From Diprion similis (lineage: Eukaryota > Arthropoda > Insecta > Hymenoptera > Diprionidae): 64,000 nucleotides of DNA. The stretch covers positions 5,905,001 through 5,969,000 of the forward strand of contig NC_060113.1 in assembly GCF_021155765.1 (NCBI RefSeq). Reading direction: 5' to 3'. The translations under genes and the position numbers were made by a program. Under the pieces are notes generated by a model, which was given only the letters and a program-made list of their open reading frames with translations, searched no databases and was not told the origin of the DNA. This document shows, one piece after another, positions 12,901-25,800 of this stretch (positions are counted from its first letter, which is position 1; every line of letters begins with the position of its first letter).

Positions 12901-15900
12901 ATCCGTTCTGGACTAACTCATAATTGTAGATTGGAAAAATGTGCTACCACAGTTGATCGTAAACGAATTTTAGTAGTAGAGTTGACCTGATATATGTACA
13001 ATGATAATAAATTTCTAAGCTTTGTACTGTACTATTACCGGTTTCTAAATTGACGAGTATGTTTCTTGGTAATGTTAATTACTTTTTTTTATTATTTATA
13101 ACTACATATCTCGAAATGAATCACGTAATAACGGCTGCTGGAGGCGCCAATTAAATATGCTCTCATCTCTAATGCGATGATAAAAGTACCTACCACGAAA
13201 TATATGTATCAACAATGCAAAAAGCAACAGAGAACTATTTTTCCTCTGAATGGGACAAAGAACAGCCTTAAAAATTTTATCTATTTTTAACCGAAGTTGA
13301 ACCCTTTATTCCGGCGGCTTAGCTCCTTGTAGTTATTTTATTTAACTGGCATCGAAGCGAGTAGAGACGAATGTGCATATGTAATATTTTATCGGTACAT
13401 TGGTTTGAACGTCACATTACATTGATTACGTAAAGATCAGTGAATTGACAGCTAGTGATATACGCAAGTGCATATAAGTCGAAGGTAATTACGTATAACG
13501 AATAATTCTCATCACATGAAATTTGTTTTTTTATTTTTCATCATTGGTAGGCTAATAATTTTTATCGCAAACTCGCATTCTTTAATTCTATTGAAAAATT
13601 TGCTTTTCTCTGGGAAAAGTGGGTGAAAATTATGGAAAAGGAAAATGTTTCTTGTAAAAGTAATAATTCTTATGTATGATAAAAAGTTTCCTTTGGTCGA
13701 ACCTAGTATGCAGTGTGCAAGAGAGATTGATTAATCGTATTTTATGAATTTCATGATATCATTATTTGCAATGACTCATCTGCAATAACGAAAGTCGTTG
13801 GGTAGGTACAGGAAAAATAAAGAAGAAAGAATCGTAGCTAATAGAATGATAGTGCAATTCAGTTCATTGATAAACTCTGGAACTGTTTGGTTGGAACTGC
13901 TAAAACATGTTAAAACTGCTTTGTTTATTATAGATGTATATCACTTACTGTCTAATCTTACAGTGGCAATTGATGTCAAGTTGAATTTATTGCTAGCGTT
14001 ATACCTCCTGTCATTTTTACGACCGTAAATATTTCTTATGTTCTACCAACACGATTGACCTGCGTACATTTTTTTACCCTCCACCTCTTGATCTTTAATA
14101 TAAAATAAAAATCAGTCAGTATCAGTTTTGATTGGTATGCTATTGTACATATTTCTAATATTGTATAAGTGCATAATGTAATGTTATACATCAATCAATC
14201 AGTCAATCATTTGTACGCAACGTCACAGGTCACATGCGTCTAATGACTCAGTAGCGACTGCCATTAAGCATCGTGTATTGCATCGTGTGTCAAAAGAAAT
14301 AGTTGTATCGCTCTCGAATAGTAAGAAAAATTGGGTAAGTACTAATAATTATACTTTTTGCGAGTATCTCACCTTGTTTAACGTTGGTAGGGACTCGACG
14401 AGTTTTGTATTATTTGCTTGTCAATTTATTGGCACGTAATCAGTTCCATTTGTTTCAATGGGACAAGCCAGTAATTGATTTTGAGCAAAAATATAAATAC
14501 ATTCGTTCTGTTTGTTGATACCTACGCAACATAATCAAGATGTAGTTCGCCGTTTGTTACAGATTAAGTTATGGTGGTAGTTACTAGGCAATCACAACGA
14601 TTCGCTGTTCAATTTTTGTAAATGATTACTATTGATCCTTGTGTTTAAAAAAACTCACAATTCAATAAGTTATCAAAACAACTCTTAACTATTTACAAGA
14701 ATATTTTTCAATATTTGTAAAAGTTTGGCGAAAAAAATGAAGTAACGATATCAAGAAGAAGGAAATCTAAAGGTTGTCCTTGATTTGATTCGCTCAATGC
14801 CGAGGGTTCCTTGTTTTGCGATGAAGTGATACCCGAAGCACGCGCCAATTTGAACATGAATTAAATGTTAATGTGAAAAATAAATGCATCAAATTCGCCA
14901 TGTTTGATGATTGTCTAGCAAAAACCTTTTCTTTTAAGTATCCCCAGAGCCAATAAGTCACAAGGATTCGTGTCTGGGAATCGAGGCTTGGCCCGCTCGC
15001 AGACTCACTAGCGCCCTGAACACATTCCATTTGCTTCTCCTTGGCCAATGCTCGGGGTTTGTATTTTGTTGCTGATCACCAATTACAATATAATTCCACC
15101 AAATGTGAAATTTATACTGACTGTGAGAGAAAAAAATTCTATTGTCTGTTGTTGGTTGAATTTCATCTTATTCATTATATGATACACATAATTACTGTGT
15201 ACACACAGAGACATATGAAAAGCTTATATGTTTTCATATACAGTACGGTATGTGTATGCCTATATTACGTATGTATACGTATTACAGTCAAAGTAATATG
15301 TTTTCATTATTGCTACAAAATTACTAGTCATGATACCGAGTGAGTGTTACTATCGATAGAGGAATGAAGGAATATGGATACGTGTGTGTATTTTTTTTGT
15401 TTTCGTTTTCACGCAGCATATTAAAAACGATTGATTATAGAAGAGCAATTTCGAAGTATGGAAGTATTTACATTGAACTTTCTCTTTTAGGTGGAATTTA
15501 TGCTATCAAGCCACATTTTACACATACATTAGACCTCTATACTATGTGTATTGTTATCGTGGCACTTTCTATTACAATGTTAAAAATTCTCAGCTATTTG
15601 TGATTATAATGGGAAACAAGGCGCATTGTATTGCGTCAAATAGTTTTGGTCATGTATTTAGTTTTAGTTCTAAGTCAGCTATGGTTATAAAATGGTAAAG
15701 CATATTTTTTGGGGTTTATATTCATTGAAATTATGTGGAGATAAATTAGTGTGGTTCTTTATCCGAATTTGTTATAAATTACTTTCTGAATTTTTTACAG
15801 CATGATTAGTAATTGTGCGTTGAATAAAAAAAAATTGAAAAAGATGCATTTTACATTTTGACTGTAATATATGCCAATGATACGAATCTTTGAATTTGTA

Positions 15901-18900
15901 GAAAGCGCGTTGGGTACTAAATAAGAAGAATAGTAACAACGATAATTGTGTGACATACAATGCCAGTATTACTGTTAGCATTTTATCAGCTGAAAATCAG
16001 TCTTTAACATATGATCAATAAAGACCGTTTGAACTCATCTAACGGCTGATGTTTCAGGTGTAATGCAGGCTTCCAGTAGCGGCGAGGTTTCACTAGACAA
16101 ACGTTACAGTCCAAGCTTCAGAGATCAAGCAGACACAACCAACACTCGCCAGGGAAAAGGTTCGACAAAACGAAAGCGTGACGATGTTCTCAGGTAAATT
16201 TTTATTCATTATTTCATTATAATACTATTGTTTAATGTGAGTTTGCCGAACTTGCTATGTCATCATATTTAACATAGTGTATAATTATAATGTATGTAAA
16301 TACATTTAGTATAGTAAGTTAAAGAGATTTACAAGAAACATTCTATTTTTTTTATATATTTTCATACAATTAATATGCTATATGATATTAGAGTTAAATA
16401 ATATTATGTAACTTATAGAAAAATATCACAGCATGATCAATTTCTGCAGCACATAATTATAGATGCAAATTAGCACAGATTAATTTCATTTTATTTAATA
16501 ACAATTGTTGTAATTTTTCTCACTGATTTTTGTTTCATCCATATAAACATGTGCTGTGGAATTGTACTATCTTCTAGTACATAACTTCTGTTGCCAAGTA
16601 TTTGTTATTATTACTATCACTATTATTATGATTTATATTACTGTTCAACTTGTTACAGCGTAGCTATATTTATTTTTATTATTTCGTTTCGAATGGATAG
16701 CTTAATAACAATACATACATACATACATACATACATACATACATACATACATACATACATACATACACACATATATATATATATATATATGTATAGGTAT
16801 GTGCATATGTAGTGTAAAATTACATTCATCTGAACATGCACTCAGTCTCTATATAACAAAATTCTCATCATCATGTTGGAAGAAAGAAATTTTTTATTCA
16901 TCAATAAACGAAAATATACCTCTAAATTCCCAAAATTTATGTAATTAAGTTTAAATCTAATTTTAATAAGCATGTTAGTACTTAGCCGCTAATATGTTTA
17001 TGACGTAAATTAATAAATATATTTGAAATTATAAAAGAAAGATGAAGAAACTCTCCAGTTTTCCACACTATCGTGTTTAGTTGTAAATATACATATAAAT
17101 AATGAAAATCAACCCTGTTGTCTCATAGTTATATGCCGCTTCATTATACGAAAGGACCTTTTATATTATGAAAAATAAACCGTACAGTGGGAAGTAAAAA
17201 TTTATTTGAATAATCTACATCGTAATATATTTATATATTATGTGTCAGGTCAATCTGAATAATAATATCACTCGGTAAAATGTATACATGTATATGTGCT
17301 ATAGATATAGATAAACATATCGGCTTGTCCACACCGTTTCAACCAGATTTTATATCTTACTCTCTTTCATTTCATTTTCGACTTTATTCTTTGACGATAC
17401 TATAGACGAACCATACTCTTGATACCATCTAAATTTTTTTCAATTATTCATGGGTTGGACGAGTTATTTTTTTTTCCAAAATTGATAATTACAAGAAAAC
17501 TGAATTAGATAAAAAAATCTAGTTTTCTCATTTTTCTATATGTTCATTCCACCTCTAGAGTTTTTGAATGATGCGTTTTTCCCCAATATACATATAGGAC
17601 TATTTGAAAACAATATTTTGCCTTTAAGTAATACTTGAAAATCAACATGACTTCAGGAGTTTTTGTTTCGTGCATAGTATTATGTCACAGAAAAAGTTCA
17701 GAGTAAAGTTGCTGAGAGTATGGTCTGAAATCCAGTGGGAACTGTGTCGATTGCTTTATACACATTAAATGTGCATATGTTATTCATGTATTTGTGTACA
17801 CATATATATACACTATGATCGCTCATAACGTGTGCTACTTCTTTATGTCTATATATCACCGCCGTCACCAGATCAACCTACAAGTACCTACCTAGCGCTA
17901 TTTATCCTGCTATACTTACAAGTATACTTTTTGGTAAATGGAAAAGGTAAAGATACCGAGTACAATTATCCGTGTGCTTGACGATTTCACCAGGCTGAGG
18001 GAATATCTGTGTGTCAAGTAGGAAGCAGCCAAGTCCTGATGTTTTCCTTTTTTTTATTTTCTTTTTTCTCGGTGAATAAACAACTTTTCCTCTTCTTCAA
18101 AAATATTCTAATTTCGTGTCCCTGTAACGTGTTACATCACGTTGACATTCCTGTACGTGTTACTCGTCATATTTTCATCACAGGTTTTTGTTAGGCTCAT
18201 ATTTAAACGAGTCATAACAATTTCGTATATTTTTTATGTAAGCAGTATTTTATATACCTGTGATATTTATTTTTTATTTCATTAAAAAATGTCGGGTACT
18301 ATTTAGACTGTTATTACTGTAAAAATTTTCTAGCTGTATTTTATCATGCAATTGTAGTTTTAACTTTTTCACAACAATATTTTATTACGCTACTAACCTA
18401 ATATTACTTGTTACACAGGATGAAAATTCACCGCAATAATTGCACAGTTGATGTCTTGAAGCCTGAAACTCATTTGGAAAGTACACCGAATACACAACGT
18501 ATCCTTCAACTTGTTTTGTGTTTTGAATTTATATTATCGTGATGAGTAGACTCAGAGTCCATTACTGTTATTCAAAGACGTACTTTGCTTTCACCTTGTA
18601 AACAAAATATCTTGTTTCGTTAACTGATAATATTTCATATTACCTTTGCAAACATAATAGTTACGTTCGATTAGTCATTTGCTTATTGCAGCCTACTCGG
18701 ATACTCCTATATCAATTTTTATGACACTTCAGAGTTTTCATCAAACTTATCTTGAGTAAAGATATTGAAAAAATTCAATAAATACACTAACTCGCAACTG
18801 ACGTCAAAGTTCTATCAGTACATTATTGATATAATTAGATAATAATAGTTCATATTATACCTAAAAACTCGTTGAAGCTGAAGTAAATTGTCAGGTGTAC

Positions 18901-20352
18901 ATATTCTATAAATGTGTATACAAAACTCAAACAATACCTGCACAACGTACAATATTTCCCAATTTTTTTCCTTGACCATTTAAAAAGATTTTCTAATGTT
19001 GGAGAATATAACATCTCGATACACGCATCCATGTATATTGGATTTGAAAATGGGGACCAGACAGTACAGTGATGATGCGTCAGCTGAAAAACGTAGCAAA
19101 CAAATTGCCAAGTGTGCTGCCAGTACTTCTGCTTCTTTAGGAGTTCGTCTGTGCGGAATGCAGGTAGGATCCTCAATTTTTACTGTTTGTGCTTCCATTT
19201 CATCTTAGCAAAGTTATTGCATTAAGACCGAAGTTATTCATGCCGTTTGGTAATCTTTTTTCAGGTCTACCAAGCAGATTCAGATCATTATATTAAAAGA
19301 GATAAATATTGGGGCAGAGAACTGAATGAAGAAGGTTTCAAAGCAGCACTATACCGCTTCTTCCACAATGGTTTTGGTTTACGAACGTTAGCCATTCAAA
19401 GAGTGATAGCTCGCCTGGAACTTTTGCACCGTGCAATCGAACGACAAAGTAGCTACAGATTTTATTCCTGGTAAGCTTTTTTTTTTAAACTGTCGATGTA
19501 TTTTTTAATGTTGGATCTTTAGTTCATCTTTCCGATCAATGAGAGAGTAACACCCTTGTACGATATTTGATAAATTTCAGCTCACTTCTTGTCGTCTATG
19601 AGGGGTATCAAATAGATGACTTTTCAGTGCTAAGACACACCCCGACACTTCGAGTTGAAGAAGAATCGACGGACTTAAATTTTATGGAAAATATTGCTCA
19701 TGGGTCTGAAACATGTTATGATGCAGACACAAGCAACAATTCAAATGATTACAATCTTAGCGGTCACGAAGAAGTTAGCCAAGCCACACTCCACAGGAGT
19801 TTTGGAGAGGCAGCTGCACGAGGGGCCAAAAATGCTAGTGGTTTTTATCCAATTAACGAGGAAACTGTGTTCATGGATTCACCTACAAACATGGTCAGCA
19901 CTGTTGTTCAAAGCTCGCAATTTGACGACTGGATGATGTACAGCAGCAGTAGCGGGGATGAATTTTGTTGCGGGCAACACACAGCTGATAGTTCTGAGGA
20001 CACTAGTTCGGATGTAGAAATGGAAAGTACGGGATGTGTATTAAAGCGTAACAGACCCAGGCAACATTTGCGATTATACGAAAACACTAAGCATGTTGAA
20101 ACAGAAGATGAATGTTCGAGTATTTCTAAAAGATTACGTGTTAAAACTGATGAAAAAAAACAGGCAGAAAGTGAAGATTCCCTCGTCGACGTAAGAATGA
20201 TCGACTTTGCCAATATGTCGTTTAACCACACTGGAAGTTCTGTGGGGAGTTCAAATTCAAATTCTACGATTCATCAGGGTCCAGATTGTGGCTTTTTGAC
20301 TGGCCTAGACAGCCTGAAACGGCTACTATTAGAGATACTAACTGAAGGTTAA
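6993..20352 (+). CDS. IP6K: Inositol hexakisphosphate kinase
   Basis: Phosphorylates InsP6 to the pyrophosphate 5-InsP7, a cytosolic/nuclear energy and phosphate signal. Seven coding exons, all phase-consistent: 6993-7127, 12078-12204, 16058-16193, 18419-18498, 18988-19163, 19265-19470, 19581-20352, giving 543 residues. The IPK signature PxxxDxKxG is PCILDLKMG (174-182), preceded by [19 protein letters not shown] and DVRMIDFAN (IDF Asp about residue 495) form the rest of the kinase core. [20 protein letters not shown] after exon 1 matches the family N-lobe. The start at 6993 is the first ATG of the frame; the frame is open further 5' without one. About 200 Ser/Asp/Glu-rich residues separate SLLVVYEG from DVRMIDF, longer than in vertebrate IP6Ks. 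Intron 18499-18987 is U12-type. AATAAA at 21062-21067 is a plausible poly(A) signal. Exon 1 is the least certain part. Confidence 0.93.
7128..12077 (+). other. IP6K intron 1
   Basis: A 4.95-kb intron after the first coding exon. Apart from a foldback element near its 3' end (about 11735-11910) no feature was recognised. Open frames such as 9758-9976 and 10703-10912 look like background: no family match and no splice context. Confidence 0.6.
11735..11910. mobile_element. Foldback / MITE-like element
   Basis: Two near-identical inverted arms. ATTAGACTGTATCAAAAAAA opens at 11763 and its complement ends at 11881, followed inward by CGACTATTTGT on both sides. Beyond 11763 and 11881 the pairing continues with mismatches (AGTTT..GGAAAA, ATGTA) for roughly 20-30 bp per side. 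The core has a long T run. The TIR style recalls Tc1/mariner-derived MITEs, but no transposase and no clear TA duplication were seen. Confidence 0.65.
12205..16057 (+). other. IP6K intron 2
   Basis: A 3.85-kb intron containing a homopolymer A run (about 12700-12726) and several short frames with no recognisable product (e.g. 14794-15048 minus, 15041-15603 plus). No RNA gene or transposon was identified. Confidence 0.55.
16194..18418 (+). other. IP6K intron 3
   Basis: A 2.2-kb intron. It contains the tetranucleotide/AT microsatellite at about 16710-16790 and ends with a branch-point-like CTAACCTAAT 16-25 nt before the acceptor at 18417-18418. Nothing else was seen. Confidence 0.55.
16710..16790. 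repeat. (ATAC)n / (AT)n compound microsatellite
   Basis: About 14 copies of the tetranucleotide ATAC followed directly by an AT dinucleotide run, inside an IP6K intron. The long frames crossing it on both strands are repeat artefacts. Confidence 0.97.
18499..18987 (+). other. U12-type (minor spliceosome) intron in IP6K
   Basis: The intron begins GTATCCTTC, matching the U12 5' splice site, and ends TTTTCCTTGACC + 10 nt ending AG, matching the U12 branch point with the branch A about 12 nt from the splice. The exons join in phase (CA|C context gives Thr-Gln-His-Phe-Leu-Met), restoring the IP6K block before LENITSRY. Both signals fit the consensus exactly. Confidence 0.85.
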
Positions 20353-22822
20353 AATTTGTGTAATGTTAGATCAGCAGACAATTTAAATAGCGAAACAACA
20401 TTTTAACCCAAATGACAAATAACTAGACACTTATGTGGTGAAAATGATTTATGCATTATACAACTCGAACACGTTATTTATATATATATATGTATGTTTT
20501 TAAATCAAATAAGAGAAGTGAATGGCGTTATATGGAAAGACAGGGATAAGAGAAATAAACTCTCAGCGGAATGTACAAATCTCGAGTTCATCTCAAATTT
20601 CTCGTTCATAACAAGTGTATAGAATTCAAGGGGTGAGCGCTCGGTAAGCAAAACGGTGAATATAACAAATATTACATATGTACATAAATTCATTACAATA
20701 TATTTTTAAGTCTCGATCGAATACCCGGTGAAACTTGAGACATTCGTTAGGAACAGTGTTGTGAACACTGATGATAACGGTGATGACCATAAAACAAAAA
20801 TATATAGTATTTTACCCCCCTATGAGCGTACTGTGCAATTTAACAGAGTGCTTTGTCCAAAAAGATACAGTGGTTACTAAAATAATGAAATATAATTTTT
20901 AATTATATAACATTAATATTAGAAGAATATAAGTTACGATCGTGTAAATAATGTAAAAATAATAGTGCATTCAAAGAAGTACATAGTACCTATATATATT
21001 ACACCTTGTATGTTAGTTGCAGCCCAAAAGTATCCACTATCTTGGTCAATGTATTACAATTAATAAAGCTCCATCTAATTTTCTAGAATTTTCTAAATTC
21101 TTAAGCCTTTCTAGGGAGCGCGGCAGCGAGGTGGGTTTCTCCTAGATTTCTCATTGTAGAAGGCAATGATTCAGTATCATGTAACAAGTATTATCAATAC
21201 ACGTATTTCGATGTGCGCGAATTTATCCTTACCTACCGCTTGTTGCGGGAATTTTATAGTGACGGATAATAACTTATTGAGCTGATAGCTGCTTAATTAT
21301 ATTGAAACACTTGCACTATCAGCAAACTCTTCGCAAATGAGTGGTAATCATTTTTACAGCGAAGCTTATGTGTGTACTCTTTAACATAGCAAGGTGAGCA
21401 GCTACAACTGGTTATGTAGATAAAGTGTCATTCCCATTAATAATAAATATTGCAAAATCATAATAGGTGTAAAATGATACGACGTATGATTTCAACATTG
21501 GATGCAGATATTCCGGGTTGTGGTTCAAATATAATCAGGTCTTGGCCAATTAATGAGTTATGACTTGAATTAATACTCGATTTTCGAAATTATCATCAAC
21601 GAATGCATTTTCACAATAAAGAGTCAACTCAAGATTGTATAATTTAATCTATAACATGAATCTTATGTGAAAGTCGCATCAAAGTCGCTTTTGCAACTAC
21701 TGTATGCCATCTAATCTGCTTTATTTCAATGCATTTTAATAAGAGAGCTAGACTATTGCAAGTAAAAAAAATAATATAATTAACCACATAGGATATCTGT
21801 GATCTACGCAATCACTTCTAGTAACAGACATTACCCGTTATCATAAATTGAAAATGCTCACCCGACATATTATCAGGTAAACATCATCGTGATTATCCGC
21901 TCATCTAATATTTTGCTGTGAGTCATAATTCGTATTTACCGATAATTATGATTTGGCAAAGTGTTTTTGACATTGAAGGCATCCGGTGATAATTCTGCCG
22001 ACTAGCATCTAAAAAAAAATAAACTAGTGGGTCTTGGATTAACATAGTTGAAAATAAATTAACACTATATATAATGAATTTTTGTTATATATTTTGAAAT
22101 CTGATACATCTAGTGTATAAATTAATAATATTTTTGATTACGCATACTGAAAATAGAACTCGAGTGTTATGTGGTAATCAAAATAATTAACAATCGAGCC
22201 CGTAATTTACACTTTCACAAAACAATCGTTTGGCTCTCTTAAAACCCCTGAAATGCGAATAGTCATTATATCTCTTTCATATGTCAGGTGACCAGTATTA
22301 ACATAGCAGTACGGTAAACTCAACCTTGCAATATTATACATAATCTCAAGTACAATAAAATATTTTATTTTATTCACTGCTTGGTAAAAACTACTATGCA
22401 TACTTTTAAATTATATGTTTTAATACTTTCTAATAGAGAATAACAATTCGTTAACTAATTCGTTCGGTTAACTTTAACGGCAGTGTGCCACGGATTACCG
22501 TACTTTATTTTACAACTAATAATTCTGCATTCTCGGTATATAAACCTATCATTTATAACTCCCTAGATACATGTCATTGGTGTACATTGTTTCAGTTATG
22601 AATCATTGTTTTAATTCTTTTCACTTTCAATATCGTCTAACGACGTGTAATGATATAAAAAAGAATCATTATTAATTTGAAAACTCACGTGAGAAAATAC
22701 TGCTTATACCTACATCTCTATATAAAATTTTGACTTTTAGGTACGTAAACAATAACTGGTTTACCAAGCAAAAAAAAAAACTATCTTATCGTTTCTTTGG
22801 CTTCACTAACATTTACTCGTAT
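20353..22822. other. Convergent intergenic region, IP6K / Hip1
   Basis: IP6K 3'UTR (AATAAA 21062-21067) and Hip1 3'UTR (minus-strand AATAAA at 22504-22509). The rest is AT-rich with no recognised gene, RNA or element; ORFs at 20505-20693 and 22207-22401 look like chance. Confidence 0.55.
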
Positions 22823-25800
22823 TTATCCCTCGTTATCTCCAGCCATTTGATAATGATGACGACGCAGTGCTGATAATCGCAACCTTTCATTCTGCAACGC
22901 TTGTTCCAGTTCCAAAACACGTACCTGTGCTTCCATTTCCAATCTTTTTGCTTGATGCAAACTCAGTCCAGACATGTCAAGGTCCTCTGCAAATGTAAAA
23001 ATGGTAGAACAAATAGATGAGGTCTCAGGCGATAAACAATTGCAATATAATTTTTACTCAATTCTGTAAATATTACATACCATTTTCCTCCACCAGTTGA
23101 CTACAGCTTTTAGCTGTAGCAACGACACCTCCAGTTGCCTGTGTTACCTCCCTTGATGCTTCTGAAAGAGCTACCAAATTGGTACTGTTTCTTTCTGCTT
23201 TCACTCTACTGGCTACTACCAGCTGTGCGGTAGAAGCAGCAATGCCCTGAGATGCTACGACCAGTTGTTCAAATTTACCATTTCCCGCGACTACTTTGTC
23301 AGCAGCTTCCCTATGGAATACACCAAATAGTTGAGTTACAACACATTGACCGGCCCAAGAACATAAGATAGAAGTGTTAAACTTACAGTAGGAAATTAGC
23401 TCCCATGGCAATGGCTTTTGCTGCAGAGATCAAACCCTCTGACCATTGGTGATTTCGTTTATAAAATTCGGTAGCGGAAGCTGTTCCCTGGAATGCAGAA
23501 TCTAATTTAAACAAACCGTGCTATTTGAAAAGATAAGGTATCGAAGAAGCGAAATATCAACTCACTTTTCCTTGAGCTACAATTTCAGTCTGTAATAATC
23601 TGGATTTCTTCACTAATACTCGAATGCACCTCATCAGTTCTGTACAGGAATCTAGTATTTTTCCATTCACTTCCAACTTCAAGCCAGAATCAGCTGCACG
23701 CGATTTGTTCAACATGTCCTATGAGATTGAAGCAAACTTAATTTTTAAACTGTTTTAAATCACCGTTTCTAGTCCAAATGATTATGGCACATCGGTATTG
23801 TTTACTTTGAAAAATAAACAAATAATCTGGCTTTACGAGCACCTGAATTCTCGCGGCAGCTTCCTCAATCGCTTTGTCCATTCCCATAAGCTCGTTTTCA
23901 ACTAAATCGCCGATAACCTCGGCGTTACTTTGCGTATTTATCAAAGTATCTGCTTGTGCAGAAATATCTTTCAATTTGTTTTTGACAATAACAATTTGGT
24001 CAGTAACTGAGGTTGCCTTCTCTTTGATATTGCTCAACATTATCAAGCTTTGAGAACCAAGCTGCTTACATTCGTCAGTCAATCCTAGTTTCATGGAAAC
24101 ATTATGATTTAATTAAAGATAACACCAAAGGATGTACCTCAGGCAATATACAAACTAATGTCTCTGTAGTAATTGCACTGTGTATCGAGGTGTAAAATTG
24201 AATTACGCGGACTGCTGCTGAAAATAATGTACGGACCACGGGCCTACGATTTACCCTCTCTTGTGATCGGGTGTAAAACCGTTTTTTAATCCTTAGATAC
24301 ATAATATACTATCTTTCAACTCACGATCTCCAAATGTTATGTCTGTGGCTGTGTTTGAGGTGCTTTTGGCATGAATCAAATAAACGGCCAAGACATAGGC
24401 TGTGTGTATAGAGTTGCGAGCAAGTTGCCCACGTTGAGACGAATCTAGTAAATAACTGTGATAGACAGTGTCCAGTTCATCCAAACTCTGCAAGGCTGGT
24501 TCAACTAAACTTCTAAGATAATCAGGAGTGCATGTCACCGTTGATATCGCAGGATTGTCAATTCCATGTATAGCAGTTTGTAAAATCACATCTGCTTCAG
24601 ATATGCAATTTACTGTAACCACAAAAGTAATAAAATATAAGTGTTTGGTATAAAATAAGTTAGAAAAAATACGTTGATTTTCAAGTATAAATGTTCATAT
24701 CTAGGTAATATAAAGATTCGTTATTTTGATAAATAAAAAATTTCAGGAGTTCGTTATGAAATTTATGTTACGAATAATAACAATTCTATAAACTTACAAA
24801 GTAATTCATAGAGAGCAGCATCAGTGTCAGTTTTAAGTTGAGCTTTTGAATGTGCAGCTTCTGACTGCAGTTCAGATATCCTCACATCTAGTTCTTCTTT
24901 TTGTGTCAACAAATCATGCAGATCACCTTCCACTACAGCTTTCTCAGATGTTACAAAATCGATTTTTGCTACAAGTGCCTACACAAGCATTTTCAAGTTT
25001 GTAAATTGGATGACGTAATGTTTCGAGACATATTGAGAATAATACTTGAAATCCTTTAATATTATAAAAAATTAATTTTTCTCATTTACGCACCAAGTTT
25101 TCAGTCTTAGCTGCATCGAATTGTGTTCTAACATTATCCAACTCTGCACGAGCCTGTGCTACTCTTTGCATTTCTTGCTCAGCCGTCGCCTGACCCTGTA
25201 CAAGTTCTTGCAAACGTTGGTCAGCCTCAAGGCCGCGCCTTTCTGACTGTTCATGCAAAATCTTTATGTTGCCTAATTGTTTGTCAACGTCGGCTTTCTG
25301 CAAATGAGGGGAAAAAAGGTATCTTTGCTAAGTAAGGCAAGTTTGTTACAAGTTTTCATCTTGAACTAGTTATACCTAATAATCAAATCACACATGTAAT
25401 GTTTTTGAGTTGGATTAAGTATGAATTTACCAAATGCCCTTACTTTTCGTATTAAACTGATGTGTTCTTCCCTCAGTTTCGAATAGACTTCTTTCAGTTT
25501 TTGAAACTTCTCTTCCAACGTTTTATTCTTGTCTGAAATTAGAAAACATTATATTGTGATATGCGGAAGTGTTCAATGTCAATCCAAAGAATATTACAAT
25601 GATCACTCACTTACCAGTGACTTCTTGGAACTTGGATAAAAGACTGGTTTTTTGATTCTGCAGATCGTGACTGAGCTGCTTTTCTAGAATTATTTCATTA
25701 CCCTGAAAGAAAAACAATAAAATAAAATAAACAATAGTAATAACCGTTTGAGACTGGTTGAGTTGATTCGGATTGCCCTACATACAACTCAACAAGTTAT

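Noticed and set aside
14794-15048. 84-residue minus-strand frame in IP6K intron 2
   Set aside because: No recognisable domain and no splice or promoter context; compatible with a chance ORF or old repeat.
16591-16841. Tyr/Ile/His-rich ORFs on both strands
   Set aside because: Translation of the ATAC/AT microsatellite.
18393-18402. CTAACCTAAT as a telomerase-RNA template
   Set aside because: A single 10-mer sitting where a branch point is expected, just before an IP6K acceptor; no other telomerase-RNA feature nearby.
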